Source: Clytia hemisphaerica
Lineage: Eukaryota > Cnidaria > Hydrozoa > Leptothecata > Clytiidae
Assembly: GCA_902728285.1 (NCBI GenBank)
Contig: CACVBU010000004.1
Coordinates: forward strand, 667,909 to 731,908
DNA length: 64,000 nt
Direction of reading: 5' to 3'
A program made the position numbers and the translations under genes. The notes below the pieces were generated by a model that was given only the letters and a program-made list of their open reading frames with translations, had not been told where the DNA came from and did no database searches. Each line of letters begins with the position of its first letter. Within the stretch, counting starts at the first letter, position 1. Below, piece after piece: positions 1-14,100 of the stretch.

Positions 1-877
1 CGGTTTTCGTGACACCTTAGATCCATTTTGTGCGTGTAGAACAAATTCCATCGAAAACTCTCAACACTTTCTTTTGCACTGCTCTATTTACTCTCAGGCA
101 AGACATCTTTTGTTCAACAGACTTCTGAACCAAGACATAAATATTCATCCACTAAGCCCTCCTAAGCTCTTCAACCTTTTGTTGTACGGTGATCCAGAAT
201 TACCTTTCAACATAAATAACATAATAATTAATCTTGTCATTGTTTATTCTCGACTCTGAAAGGTTTAGTGTTGCTTTATTTTAGTTTAATGATCTCCTTA
301 CACAGCTCTAATACTTTTTTTTAACATTTGTGTTTATCCTTTTAGTGATGGTTTTCCCTTTACATTTTTTCTTTTATTCAATAGCTTAGTACCCTTGGCG
401 ATATCACTTAGTGTCTTGCGGGGGGAGGAGCTATTAATTTTTTCTGTGTTTGTTTTTGTAAGTAGTATATGTTCGTAAGTGTAATGTAGCTTCTCAAGTC
501 ATATATATAAAAGAAAAAAAAATACTCGAACTACACGGGAGGACATATATCTTCGCAGGTGTTGAACCTATGAGTATCGTCACCACGCCACATGCAATGC
601 CTAGCACAGTCTCCATACTCTTTTACCTTTTACCCAGTTCCCCTCACAAGGCATGGGTTGACCCAGGCGAAGGTACACTCACTTGCCAAGTGAATCACAG
701 CACCGAGTGAGAATCCTAGATGTACTTATAATTAATTACAATGCTTATAAAAAATGTAGAACGTTTTGTTGTTTGAAATTCCAGTCTCAATAAGTTTTTC
801 CGGATATCTAAATTTTGCTTTCTTACTGAAATTATTATTTTCTTTAACCAGACCATCCATCCCCCCTTATTTCTTAG
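1..877. other. Intronic sequence, no exon recognised
   Basis: This should be kinesin intron, since the FHA domain begins before the first exon seen. I found no open stretch with splice signals that continues the FHA strands, and no clear repeat. A short ORF at 74-259 has no recognisable features. Confidence 0.5.
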
Positions 878-2148
878 GACCATACAAAAATTGGTAAAAG
901 CGACGCATCTGACCCTCAGGTAAGCATACCTTGTTAAACAAAGTTAAATATTAATGATATGACCGGCTAGTAAAGTTTGAAGAACATCAGAGAGTTAATG
1001 TATTTTCACTTATGAATAACGCTTAGTTTTGATCCCAAAAATCGAGGACGGTAAATGAGCTTCTTTACCATCGTCATCAGTCGATCAGGATCTAGACAAA
1101 TCAGAACCTAACCTTCTCCATCGCAGAAAAAACACATGCATCGCTATTATAACACTGAAGGGTTTCACAACTTATTCACTTTTGTAATAAGTCAATAGTA
1201 AGACATAGTGGAATAATAATTTTATTTTCAATTTCAATTTCAATTTCAATTTCAATTTTTAATTTTAATTTTAATTTTAATTTTAATTTTAATTTTAATT
1301 TTAATTTTATTTAATTTTAATTTTAATTTTAATTTTAATTTTAATTTTAATTTTAATTTTAATTTTAATTTTAATTTTAATTTTAATTTTAATTTTAATT
1401 TTAATTTTAATTTTTGTTTTTATTTTCACTTTTAATTTCTTCTGAACAGGACATCCAACTAAACGGTTTGGGTTTACAACCACAACATTGCGTGATCGAT
1501 ATTGATAACGAAGAAGATACATCCTATATCGTCCCTTTTGAAGGGGCTAGGTAAGTTAAGTGTGAACTAACTTTTTCTCCTACTTTGCTCTTGAATGGTT
1601 TTGATTTGACATAGTTTGAAGGGGTTAGGTATGCTAAATGCGGACTCTACTTTTAACAAAACTTCTTTTCTCCTACATGGTTTTTATAAGAACAAACTAT
1701 TCATGATATGCACCATTGCAATGTCTTCCGTTCCACCCAATAGCTGATTGGTTGAAAGTGATGTATTGACTGATTTTACGTCACTTCCAACCAATCAGCT
1801 ATTGGTTCTGTGACGTAATGTCAGAAGACATTGCAGTGGTGCATATCATGAATATCAGGACATAAGGCTGCGTTGGCCAAAATATTAAAAACAGTTTAAG
1901 TTTTTGTACAGTGTCAACAAGAAAATGCTTCAAATTAGTACACTCATACCTGTGATTTAAAATTAATTAGTAAGCATGCAATTACAACCTGTTTAATCAA
2001 ACAAAACTTATAATTTTCTCTCTTTATAGAACATGCGTGAACGGTCAAGTGATCACGGAACGCACGCAACTACGACACGGTGACCGTATTCTGTGGGGAA
2101 ACAATCATTTCTTCAGAATCAATTGTCCCCACTCTCCTCCACCACCAG
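878..2148 (+). CDS. KIF13B: KIF13B exons for the FHA domain
   Basis: Three exons (878-919, 1450-1550, 2030-2148) encode the second half of the forkhead-associated domain that follows the motor in kinesin-3 proteins. The first reads DHTKIGKSDASDPQ, the next starts DIQLNGLGLQPQHCVIDI, and the third contains RHGDRILWGNNHFFR. These are the family's typical phosphopeptide-domain strands (G-I/L-xPxH and the GDRILWGNNHFFR signature). FHA domains bind phosphothreonine partners; in KIF13B this region takes part in cargo adaptor binding. The N-terminal strands of the domain and the neck are not found in 1-877 and must be on earlier exons. Confidence 0.93.
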
Positions 2149-5100
2149 GTTAAAAAGGCCATAATTTTTAAATTCAAATCAATGGAAATCACACGGGAAA
2201 TGTTTCAGTTACTTATTTTCCTATTTATCTTTAAGTCTAAATCAATAAACCTTTTCAAAATATTGCTATATTGCTTATAAGACTCAAGGGATTAAATCAC
2301 TTTGATAATGGCTCCGAAACGAGGCAGTCATTGCACTCAAAGTGATTTATGAAAATGCCTTGATAGAAATCAAACGGGCAATATTTCAATTACTTATTTT
2401 CTTGAAAAAAAGCCTTGTGTCTTGAGATAGTTTAATGTATAGTTTTGTCTTGCTACTGCAATCGGAGACGACCCCAAAGCGCCTCTAAAGCGCCTCTTTC
2501 GACCCGAAATGTGCCACTCTTTCCTCCTTGAATTGCTCCACTTATTCGTTTTTTTTAGTTGCAGTATCAAACAGAGAGGCAATAAATGATTTTTTTAAAA
2601 ATAAGTTTAGAGTTTTTGGTAAAACCTTGTCAGGGGTTGAGCCCACTGCCCTGCGCACCATATTAGGATGCTCTACCTTATCCGCCCGACGAAGCTGTAG
2701 CTTTTAGTAGCCAAACAAGTTTTAATCTTTCTACTTTCTTCTATAGGAACGCAATCAGAAGAAAAATTGGATTTCGATTTCGCACAAAATGAATTGATGC
2801 TGAACGAATTTGATTCGCTTGGAGGTATTTAAATTATTCTTTCTTAGAAATCTTGTGTTCTTTCTGTATTTGAACATCACTCAATTGATAACTTAGACAA
2901 AACACACACGTGATGAAAAATCTTCAACAATTATATTACTTTTTGAACAGAATAGCTCAAGCAGCAGTAAGAAGGGGTCTTTTGTTGCTTATAATTTAGC
3001 ATCAATGTTTTAAAGGATAGCATTTAAATTTATCTACTATCGTTTGCTGACAGGGCATTTTTAAACAAAAGAAAGAACTTCTTTCACTCCCTCCAATGCC
3101 TCGTCAGCACAAAATGTTGTGAAATTCTTCATGCTGCTTTTTCACCATAAGAGGCGTGCTTCATTTCTTTATGTATCATTTCTTTTAAAACTTCGTAAGA
3201 TGAAGCCCAAGAACAAAATTCCGTATCGTTAAAAAATTACAAAATCAACCAAAATATCTGCAAATTATAATAAACCAAAATACACTACAGAAGAAATCGT
3301 CAGCGATTGGGTATCAACAGTAGATAATTAATGATTCATTTTGTAAAACTGGCAGTCGAACTATTAGTTTTAAAATTAGTACAGATTTGTACACATTTTT
3401 CGACTATATACATTAACATTTAACCTTTCGTTTTTATTTCACATTTTTAGAACCACTCCAGAATATTATCCAACAACTTGAAAACCAACATGAAAAAGAA
3501 AAACAAGGTTTGCATTTCATTTCTAGAGATACAGAGATCCAATATAGGTCCTCATGAGAGTATACTATTTGTTAAATGAATCAAAAGAGGAAATGATAGC
3601 TCCCGATAGCTTCTTTTTGTGTTTTCATCCTGTGCAAAAAAAAATTTTGAAATGTGATTGTTGCTCTGACAATGGCCTTGTGATTTAAATTTAAGTGTTT
3701 TTAAAACGGAACCTATGTATGGCTGTTCGACGAAAGGCGGTAAAAAAGCCCTTTATTTTGGCTTCGGTTAACGTTATTCGCTTTCTAAGGGTTACTAGCG
3801 AGTGCCCCGCAAAGATATCAGCTTTTCTTTTAGAAGAATTTCCGCTCGACTTTTTTTCTAGAAGCAAAGCTCATATACTGCGCGGGATAAGTCTAGCTTG
3901 CTGTCCCCCTTAGCCTGTAGAAAAGCTCCATAGCGCGAATGAAGACTAAAGAAAATTCCTCCTCTGTCGTCGTGATTTATCTATACTTAACCTCATTATT
4001 GTTCTAAAAGATAACCTAAATACATTGACTCTATCTTTCCAGGTGCTCTCGACCAGCAGAAGGAGATGTACGAGCAAAAGCTAGAAGAACTACGGCGCGA
4101 GCGAACGCCTGACACAACAAGCGGCCGCACGAGTTCAGGGTACAATTCAGAAGATCGGGTTTTGAACTCAACGCCGACCTCCTTTTATGACAGGTAAGAT
4201 ATTTATTACCATGAATTTTTAATTTCACAGAAATCTATGCTTTACCTTCATCAAAATAGTTTGGAATAATAATTTCAGTTTCAATTAATCAAAGGTTAAG
4301 TTCATATAAAGTAAGAATCATTGTCATTGTCAGATGCGGTATTTTAGAATTGTGAATTTTCCATATGTAAAATGTTTTAGTTTTGGGCTTAACTTTAATA
4401 GGGGAAACACTTCTTTACTTCAATTCTATTCTTTCACAGCCAACTTTTGTATGAAGAGAGTTTACGTCGCCTGCGTGAAGAAGTGATCCGCGCAAACGTT
4501 TTGGTGCGCGAGGCCAATCAGTTGAGCTCTGAAATGAAAAAGGACGCTGATTTCGCTGTCACGCTTCAGGTAAGATTTTGATTTTAATTCTTATTGTTTG
4601 TCAATATTGTGTATCCTTTCTCCACCTTACACTTATTTACTTGCTTAGATGCTCAGGCCTGCAGGCCCCTTGCTCTTCATGACCAGGGCTTTCCAATCAT
4701 GACGGTCCATGGTAGGTTCTTCTAGTTGAGCCAGTGCAGAACCAGTATCAACATTCATTTGGTCTTTCCATTATTTTGGAGGTCTTCCATGCGGTCTGGG
4801 GTTTGTGAAGTTGTCTTTGAATGCAATTTTGAAAGGATTATCCAGGTCTCTGCGGATGATATGGCCAGAGCAGGAGAGACGTCTCTTTCTAACGATGTCA
4901 ACGACGGGGGTGGTGACTCCAAGCCGCCTTACACTAAAAGCTGTATAACAATTACATATACATGGCTCTAAACATAACTCGAACCGTAATAAATAACGCT
5001 CAAAATGATTTTCCAGAGTAAGCAAGTTAGTAGGCTGCGTCATATCTTCCTTCGTTTCGAGCGTAAAACTCCTACTCTTCGGCATATGCTCACTGCTCTT

Positions 5101-8100
5101 GTTCGCATACGCACTGAGGTTTTGATAAAACAATAGAGAGTTTCGAAACCTAAGCCAATCAGCTGTGTTTTAAACATTCTTTTGTTAAATAAAAACTTCT
5201 ATCATGTTTAATCCTATTGATAGGTGAATTCCCGGTGGGGGTCACGAGTGGTGGCCGCCTATAGACCAAGAGTAAGGCCTAAAAGCCTACTGCTTTCTAT
5301 AGACGATATCGGCTTTACATGAAAACTCAGATTTAACCCCCGAGAATTGCCCACAATGCTTTGCTTCGAAAAAAGTTTACGATGAAATTCTTTCCACGCA
5401 AAGCATTGTGGGTAATTCTGGTATACTTTCCCTTTTTATTAATTGACGCTCGTGAATTACTTGAATGACTTGGTTTTCTGTAACTTACATTTCATCTTCA
5501 AACGCTAAATATTTTATTAAAAAGTGGTTGATTTCATTCTTTTCCTAGATCCCAACAGCTACACTATCACAAGCCGCCAGTCAAGGGCCGTTGACAAGCG
5601 AAGTAGCGGTCGTAGTGAAACACAAAACGCGTGGCACACAAGGTCGGTAGTAATTCTCGCCAAAATAATTTTCACATTTTTTTTAAAAGTTATAATGCTA
5701 ACATTTAATTTTGATCTAAAAGGAAGCTTATCTGGCACCCGATGCAGAAATTTTCATTCGACACGCTAAAGCTCTTAAGGTCAAAAAAGTTTTCAAGATC
5801 TGGAAGGTTTAGATTACGGAATTTCGCGACCGCGCGTTAAGTAATTTGCAGCGGGAGGTCTGGTAACCCAGCCTTCGTTTTCGGGGATTGGCGGGTCCAA
5901 CTGAAATATTTTTAGCTTCATGCACAAGGGTAGTTGAACCCGACTGGGGATGAGGCACATCAAAGGCTGACTATCATTCCTCTCCTCTCCGGCAAATTGG
6001 CTAGCTCCTTGAACGTGGGTGGCTGCCAATCCGCCATCGGAATATCAGGCAAATTTCCCCTCGTAGAGGAATGATAGTAGATCTAAGGTTACGCATCCCT
6101 TGTCGAGTTCAAATGCTATTATCATGAAAGTATTTCGGTTGGATCCGCCAATCACACCAAAAACGTGGGTTGGTTCTGGCAAAATTCTGTAATCCAAATC
6201 TTTCAAATGTTGAATACTTCCCTGACATTCAGAGCTTTTGTTTTTAACAAGAGTCTTTTTAGTGATATTTACTACCACACCCTTGTACTCAAGTTCAAAA
6301 GATATGACAATCCATTTGTATTGGAAATTGCTTTAATTTCTGTAATTCTTTTTTCGACAGTTTGGTCTGTGGACAAGCTTGGTAATAAAATTTATGACAT
6401 GCGAGATGCTTATCAAACCATCACAGAAAACCCACTAGAGGCTAACCTGGTAAGTTTACTTGTCTGTCGTGTCTTCATAATTCGATTCCAAACCCCTCAG
6501 TTTTTCATTATGATTATTTATAAGGGGAGGGGAAGGTTATATCAACTTGTCATACAATGTGTCCCGAAAAAAGTGAACAAATTTTTATATAAAGTATAAT
6601 GCAAAATTTTTTGACTTAATTAAGTTACATATTAAAGCTTAATATACTTAATATTTTAATTTTAAAAACTTATTCAATCATCTTGACAAATGGTGTATTG
6701 GACTGTCCCATTAAAAATTCATACGGGGTAGACGAACCTCATCAATCGAGAAAAGAAATCTTGGTAATGTGTGGATACCCTGGAAAATCTTTTCATACCT
6801 TTAGAATATTGATCACCGATATATTGTGTAAGTAGCCCATAATATTTTAGGCAATACTTTAGTTCGAATTACAGAAAAATTTACAAAAACACAATCATCA
6901 ACTCTTTAGGACGATACTGATGATGACGGTTTATTTTTCGAAGTGGAATGTCACACTTTGATTGGCGTCGCCACAGTCTGGTTGGAATGTCTGTATCAAA
7001 ACGTCCCCTTGGATTATTCAGCTCCGGTCATTAGTCAGCAGGGTGAAGTCTGTGGACGCATGTCTGTTGAGATTAGGAGGATACAAGGTAAGCCAGGCTT
7101 CAGGTAGATATTCTTAGGTTCTTGACCTAATAAATTCTGAGGGGGTGGGAAATTTTTCAAAAAGAGAGTAGAGTCGATATTTTACGTGGATGGCCAAGTA
7201 ACCCAGGACTTTTAGATAGTCTTTAGATTGTCCGGGTGTGGCCGGGTAGCTCAGTCTGTAGAGCATTCGTCTTACAATCCAAGGTTTGTGGGTTCGATCC
7301 CCGGTCACCGCCAACTCAGCGGATGGGTAGCTTAGATTGGGTAATCTTATCTAGGGTAATCTAGGCGGTAAGTTACTAGGAGCTGAGAGAGAGTATGTGT
7401 GGCGCTCTACCTCAGCATTCGATCTCCCAGGTCTAGCGCAAATAGAAAAGGGTATAGACTCCCTCACTCCCGGCTCCGCCGACAGCCACCAGATGAATAT
7501 ACTTACTACTTACTTAGATTGTTTCCACTGAGACCGCCTTTAAAAAAAGTTTGCGTACGTTCTCGAAAAAGTTTTTTTCTGCTTCTTGTTACAGACGAGA
7601 CGACATCTTTATCACTTGATGGGGACAGTGTCAGCGATGAAGATGATATCGAAGGATTGGCCATGGGAAGCTCTGTCAAAGTACAGGTAATGAATTTAAT
7701 TATGTAACTTTCTACAATCATGGACAAAATATTTGAGACAAAAGGGATTTCCCCGCGAAAATCTTAAACACCACAAATGATTTTTAAAGGCCTTAAACTA
7801 CAGTTGGAAAGTATGTAGAGTTTAACTCTGAGTGTTAAAATGAGACTTAATATAAGACTTAAGACCTTAGGATCTCAGGATTTAAAAGCTCAAGTTTGCT
7901 CCAATAAGGTTTGGAATATAGCCTAGAAGCCACCAAACCCATTTCGACCATGATTGTAGGTCATATTCACATAAGTTAAAACCACTCATTTTTCGCACTT
8001 GACAGGCTAAATTTCCCATGAGAGTGTGTACAGTTTTGAAGTGGACTAGAGTACGCCATGTTGTTTTCTGATTTTTCATTTTCAAACCATTCTGATTCCA

Positions 8101-11100
8101 TGGAAATGAAAAACAACAATGGCAGACTAGTTAAGTCGAATGTGTAATCTTAACCTGACCTGTTCAGCCAAAAACATTGGAAACCGCGTTGCTTTTTCCT
8201 TAAGAATGAAAGTGAAATTCACCCGAAATCTGGATGGAAAACGTTAAAGTGCCCAGCAAACATGGGCAGATTCTCTTACAGGCCTTTAAAGTGCATACGT
8301 GATAGCGCAGAGTAATCAGAATCTGCTCGGAGATCAGCATGTTATAGTTGTATAATAAAAATATTTTGAATATATTATACTCCTTGGTGCTTTGGTGGTG
8401 TTAAAAAGGCAATAAAACCGGTCAATTTTGTTTGCTATTTTCTAGATTACAATCAAAGAAGCTCATGGTTTACCTCTCTCCCTCTGCAATTACGTGTTTG
8501 GTCAATACACTTTTTTCGATCAAGAACTGTCCGTCATCCCGCCCTTGAACGCGGCCGCCTCGCCCGTTACCGCCTCGAAATCTAACTCAATGACCTTTAA
8601 CAACACAAAAGTAAGTGAACTGTACTGTCAGTGTCTTTCGAATTCATCGATTTCTTTCTTAGTAGAAATGTCTGTCGTATGTCTAATAATCATGAAGTTA
8701 GAGAAATTGAAAATCGGGATAAGACCTACCGTACTACAATATAAACTACCATAATAATACAAAAGCTTTATCTTTTAAAATTTTTTCCCTCGAAAATCAA
8801 ATGAAAATAATTCCGCTAAAAATTAAAGTTTCCGAACGACGAACCAAGCTGGCTGGCCGGCCGAAAATGACTATGCGAGAAATCTTTAGTAACTTATCGG
8901 CCCTTTTTACACCGGCCCTTATTGGCGTTATTTTTGGGCTTGTGGCGTAATAAGGGCCGGCGTAAAAAGGGCCGGCGTAAAAAGGGCCGATAAGGTAGAT
9001 AAATTACCGGCTTAGTTTTGTCTTTTTTCTAAAGTGGCTGTACCGCAGCACTATTCGAATTTTTGTCATTTTGGCGCGTTTGATTGTTCAGGTAGGTTTT
9101 CATTTTTTTCCTGGGATAGAAATTTCAGAACCCAAACAATCTATTTTATTTCCTTTTTCCTTTCCTCTCAGACATTCACTGTCGAAGTTGACGAAGATTT
9201 TTTAGATTACGTCACTGACGGTTCATTGGCTATTGAAGTTTACGGTAACCGAAGTAGAGGATATGACACCAAACCAGCTCCGTTGCAATTGCCTCAGGAA
9301 ATGGATAATAGTAAATCACTTGTCGACAGGTTAGTATCCTACAAATGGGCTTTTCCAGAAAAAAAATTTACCTTCATTGTTGAGGATATTGATTTTTCGA
9401 AGTATCGAACCCCCTGGATATCCTACTTTATTAGTAAAGTCCCCCACCCACCCCCAGATATCCACTCTTAAAAACATACTCAACCCCCTTGATATCCTCT
9501 CTAATAAAGATGCTTTTTCCACTTTTGAACAAAAATCGTTAACCCCTTGGATATCCGATATCCTCAACAGGGGGGGGGGGGCACGGACTATTTCTGGAAA
9601 AGCCCAATGCACGTTCATTTTATAGACCCTGTTTTTCGCTCCTGTGGATAAATAGATAGAGATAGGTAAAGTCGATATTTCGTGGATAGCCCGGTAATCT
9701 AGGACTTTTAGCCAGCCTTTCGATTGTTTTCACGGAGTCCACGGCCAGTCGGTTCGGCTCTCTATGAACTGAACGGAACATTGGATGGAGCGGGAATTCG
9801 AACCGCAAACCCCTGGTTTGTAACGCTGACGCCTTTGACCACTTAGCTGTCAGCCCCTTAAAAAAACTAGAAACTTTGAGATTTTCAAATATGCTTTTTA
9901 CAATTTACTTGTTATTTTCGTTTTTATGTTAAAATGTGTCTGTCCTTTCGTATGTTATAAACGCACATATACATATTGGTATACGTTGATGGGCCTTTTA
10001 AAACGTACAACATCTGCTAGCTAGGATAGAACCATAAAACTTGTTGCAACGAACGGCTTTAAGGCCGGTCTCTGCTTGTGCGCGCTGCAATCGCACCTTT
10101 TGGCTTAAATCCTTTTTGGTTGGAAAAAAGATTACGTAATAAACATGTAGCGCGCGCTCGAAAAAAAAAGTTGAACACATTTCAACTTTTTTCAACCGTT
10201 ACGTCAGATCGCGCCATTGGACTTGCTTCATTTTTCTTTTGACCAATAGCGTGGAAGTATTGCTCGAAAAAGCGCGATCGAAGCGCGTGCAAGTGGAGAC
10301 CGGCCTTTATCAAACGTTGAAATGGTTATTCCCCTAAAACTAAAATGTTACTGCCGCAAATACCTTCCTTCACTGCAGTAGTACCTCCCCTTAAAGCATC
10401 ACGCCATTCTAACTTGGTGAAACCTGTTTTCAAGATTAAGGTTGACTAGATAGTCTTGGTCCCGATAACGTAGAGTTGAGGCTGCTCTTATATCTAGAAC
10501 TTTAAGACCCCCCTTTCGATTGTTTTCACGGCCAGCTGACTTGACTTTTTATGAACGGAACAGAACATTGGAACGGGCAGGGATTCAAACCAAGAACCCC
10601 GTGATAGGCGAAAATAATTTCGTTATGATGAACCATATAGATGAACCCATAGTCTGCGGCCGCGTCAGAAAAAGTTTTTTTTTCACCCGGCCGGTTTCCG
10701 GAAACACTACATTTTTTTAATTTTCGCCTAAGGTCATAAATTTGTTAAAATAATATTATTAACACTGGGCCAGGTTTCATTGTTCATTTTGAACTGACTA
10801 TTTTTGTTTTTCTTTTTTTTTACAATATAGTGAAATGCTTGACCGGGTTAACCAGTACAGAACCAGGTAAAAGATCCGCCAAAAAAACAAGAGACTAACT
10901 TATCATCAAAAACTAAAGAAACATGCTATCAAAAACTAAAAAGAACTTACTTTAACTAAAGCAAACCAAACTACCATTAAAGATTTAATATTAATTTCAT
11001 TCTAAATACTAACAGAATCTTTTTCTCACTAAAAACGAAAAGAGTTTCTTATACCTAGTGAATTTTCAGACATGGTTTGCTGAACTTTAAGTGATAAATC

Positions 11101-14100
11101 ATAGTCTTGGAGTCCCTTAATAAACATCTTGAAACCAATATCACAAGAATTGAGAAATTTGGAAATTTTCAGGGTGTTACAAAGAAATTTTTGAAAATAC
11201 GATTTTACAAGTTGTTTCGATAAGAACACAAATATAGAATCACACGCTTTTTTTATCAGAACCAGTAAATTTTGTCTCAGGCTGGACAGCTCTTAATTTT
11301 TTGAAATTTTCCGGCTTAAATGTTCTTACGATGATGCTCTACGTAGTACTATCTTAATATTTCTAAAATCTGAGGCTTAAAATTGTTTTACCACTTTTCA
11401 GCTTCGTGTTCTTATAAAATAGTTCTCATAAAAAAAACTTGTACCTAATAACTTAAGTCAAACTGACTTTCTCGACTAATTTGAACACTTGCTTTTAAAC
11501 ACTGATAAATCACTGACACTAACACAAACACATTTAACATCCACTTTAACATTTATTTCCGCTATGTATTATCCTCCATCTACCTTTACTTTAATTTTCT
11601 GTTTTTTCTTATTCTGTATGTTCTTTGCATGTTCGTATATTCTTATCTTGGAAATCATTTTTCTGTTACTGCTTCAACCAGATTAATTTTCACGAGATTT
11701 TATTTCGCGAGCCAAAAAAATCGCTAAATTTTTTGAATTTTATTTTCGTGAAACAGCACTTTGAAGGGTTTTGCGTGATTTAGCTAAAGATCAGTCGATT
11801 TAAGTCACAAGGGTATATAAGCAGGGTTTTTAAGCCGAACATCGTAATTTGATAATTTGGTGTATTTCGCGAGTTAGCAATCTCGCACTATATCGCGTTT
11901 TTAATTTTCGCGAAAATGGGAAAAAAATAATGCGAAAATAAATCTCGAGAAGAATAATTCAATTAAAGTATATTACACTGCGCTTTCGAGTCTCAGAGAA
12001 TTTAGGATGTTATGGTTAGCATGTGTTGTTTTTTCATGACTTACGTGTATAGACCTTTTCATAAATTACGTCACGAACATCGTTTGCCTCGTTTTGAAAC
12101 TATTCACTGGATTTTATTTAAAACTACTTTCTATATATAAAAAAATTATTTAATGTCTCAAGAGACGTAATTACCATGGTAACTTTTTGAATACGAGGCA
12201 CGTGATGTTCGTGACGTAATTTATGAAGAGTTTTATTATTTGCACGGCTTAACTACGTAAATGTGACAACAGAACGATTTTTAGCATACTGAAAAGTTGT
12301 CGTTTGAAAGTTCCCGCATCCATCGTACTCCTTGCCCAGTCTAGATTTATTCTTCGTTCTAATTTAGATGGAGAGAGTTATCGCGGCAACTCGAATTATG
12401 GGTCGAAATCCACGAGTTGAATGAACAAGGTTTTTACTCGCCTGTCGAGTTACTCCAACGTGAGGGACAAGAGGCCGGCGGTGTGTTTATGTTACGTCAA
12501 GGGTATTCACGCCGTGTCGTGACACAAGTCGTCGTCCCCAAACATAACAGTCAAGGATCGCAAGGACTTTTGCCAGTTGTTATCGAGTCCATTTCGAACG
12601 TTGCTGTTGGAAGTGTCACCGTCCGAAATAAAACACAAAAGGGACTTGACAGTTATCAAGAACGAGATTTACAGACGTAAGCAATTTGTTTTTTCATAGA
12701 CCAGTGGTGCATATCGTATTTCATTAAATAAGCGCCAAGATAGCGTTTTTAATGTTCGATAATATGTGGTACTTAAAGGGTTACTAACTACAACCTTGTC
12801 GGATGATCTTTAAGAAAACTAAACTCTTCACAATATTATGGGCTTTTAAAATGGGTGTTACAAAGTTTTGCATTTGCAACGAACCATCCAAGCAGTTGAT
12901 TGTCTAGTGTATTATGATGTATTATAAAGCTTTTTTCACATGTGCGTAAAATTTTATTTAAGACCTTGAAGGGTGGGGAATTTCCCTAAGCTTACGTAGT
13001 GTTTTAAGGCCTTATGTGGAGTTTTCTTACGTTCAAAAAGTTTTGAACGGAAAGATAAGTCACGTAAAACCCTCTTAATCAACAAAAACTCTACATAATG
13101 TCAGGGAAATTCCTTAAAGACAGCCTTACGAACGATTTTCCGTAAGGTCTTAAATAAAATTTTACGTACATGTTAAAAAAGCTAAAAGCCAACATGACTT
13201 GAATTTTAAGAATCTTCAGTTTTCCATTTGATACAATTTCGATTTGTCATTTTTATTTCATTGATTTCCTATTCTCTACTTTTCAGCTTGCGAGATCGTT
13301 TTTCGAATTCAGTGATGAAAAAGCGAGAATATTTGGATCAACAAATCCAAGAGATGATAAATAAACCAAGTAATTTCTTTTGTTTTTCGTTTGTTTGTCT
13401 CTTCTATTGTTTCTTGCTTGTCCAGAGTTTAATAAGTGATTATAATTTTCCACTGCTGTGATTGACAATTTTCAGTAGATGATCTAAAAGTGTCAGGCCT
13501 AAGCAGCGCGGTTGCTTATGAAAAAATGTTTACTTAATAATAACCTTTCCTCTTCTCTATTATTCTATCAGACAAATCCCAAGAGGACAAAGAACACGAG
13601 GGAATGTTGATCGACCAATGGGTGTCCTTAACTGAAGAACGAAACGCCATCTTGTGTCCGAATACTGGAAGTGGCGTGCCTGGTGCTACCAGTGAATGGT
13701 GTGTAACATGTGTCTTTCTCTTCCTATCAGCTCTATCGAGAGCTATTGGTTTTTGTTGAGTGTATCGAATACCGCGTGATTTGATCTTTTTTCCGAATAA
13801 TAGTCATTTTCACAAAATTTCGTCTTTGCAAACATTTTAAAATACCAAAACTTTTTGGTAAAACAAACAAAATAAGCTAAAGAGAGGTCGATTCGCAAAA
13901 AAACAAAAAATTGCAAAAAAAAAGGACACTAAGATTTATTAACTTTCGTTAATTTTCCATTTTTAGTTTTGCAATGTTATTGTTATCTAAGTCGAAATAT
14001 TAATAATTTTCTAGCAAGGATAAATTATGATTAATAAATTCTCTTCATCATGTCTCGATCTTGCTTTCATGAATTATTTCCGAAACAGTAGATTGTTTGA

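Noticed and set aside
1307..1522. Lys-Ile repeat protein on the minus strand
   Set aside because: Translation of the (TTTTAA)n microsatellite, overlapping the FHA exon in the wrong strand.
4771..5133. 120-residue protein gene on the minus strand
   Set aside because: Only its second half resembles reverse transcriptase; the first half is unrelated intron sequence and the homology continues past the stop, so it is a pseudogene fragment.
7241..7312. tRNA gene (and 54536-54607)
   Set aside because: Poor anticodon stem, and both copies continue into a shared SINE body and tail, so this is a retroposon head.
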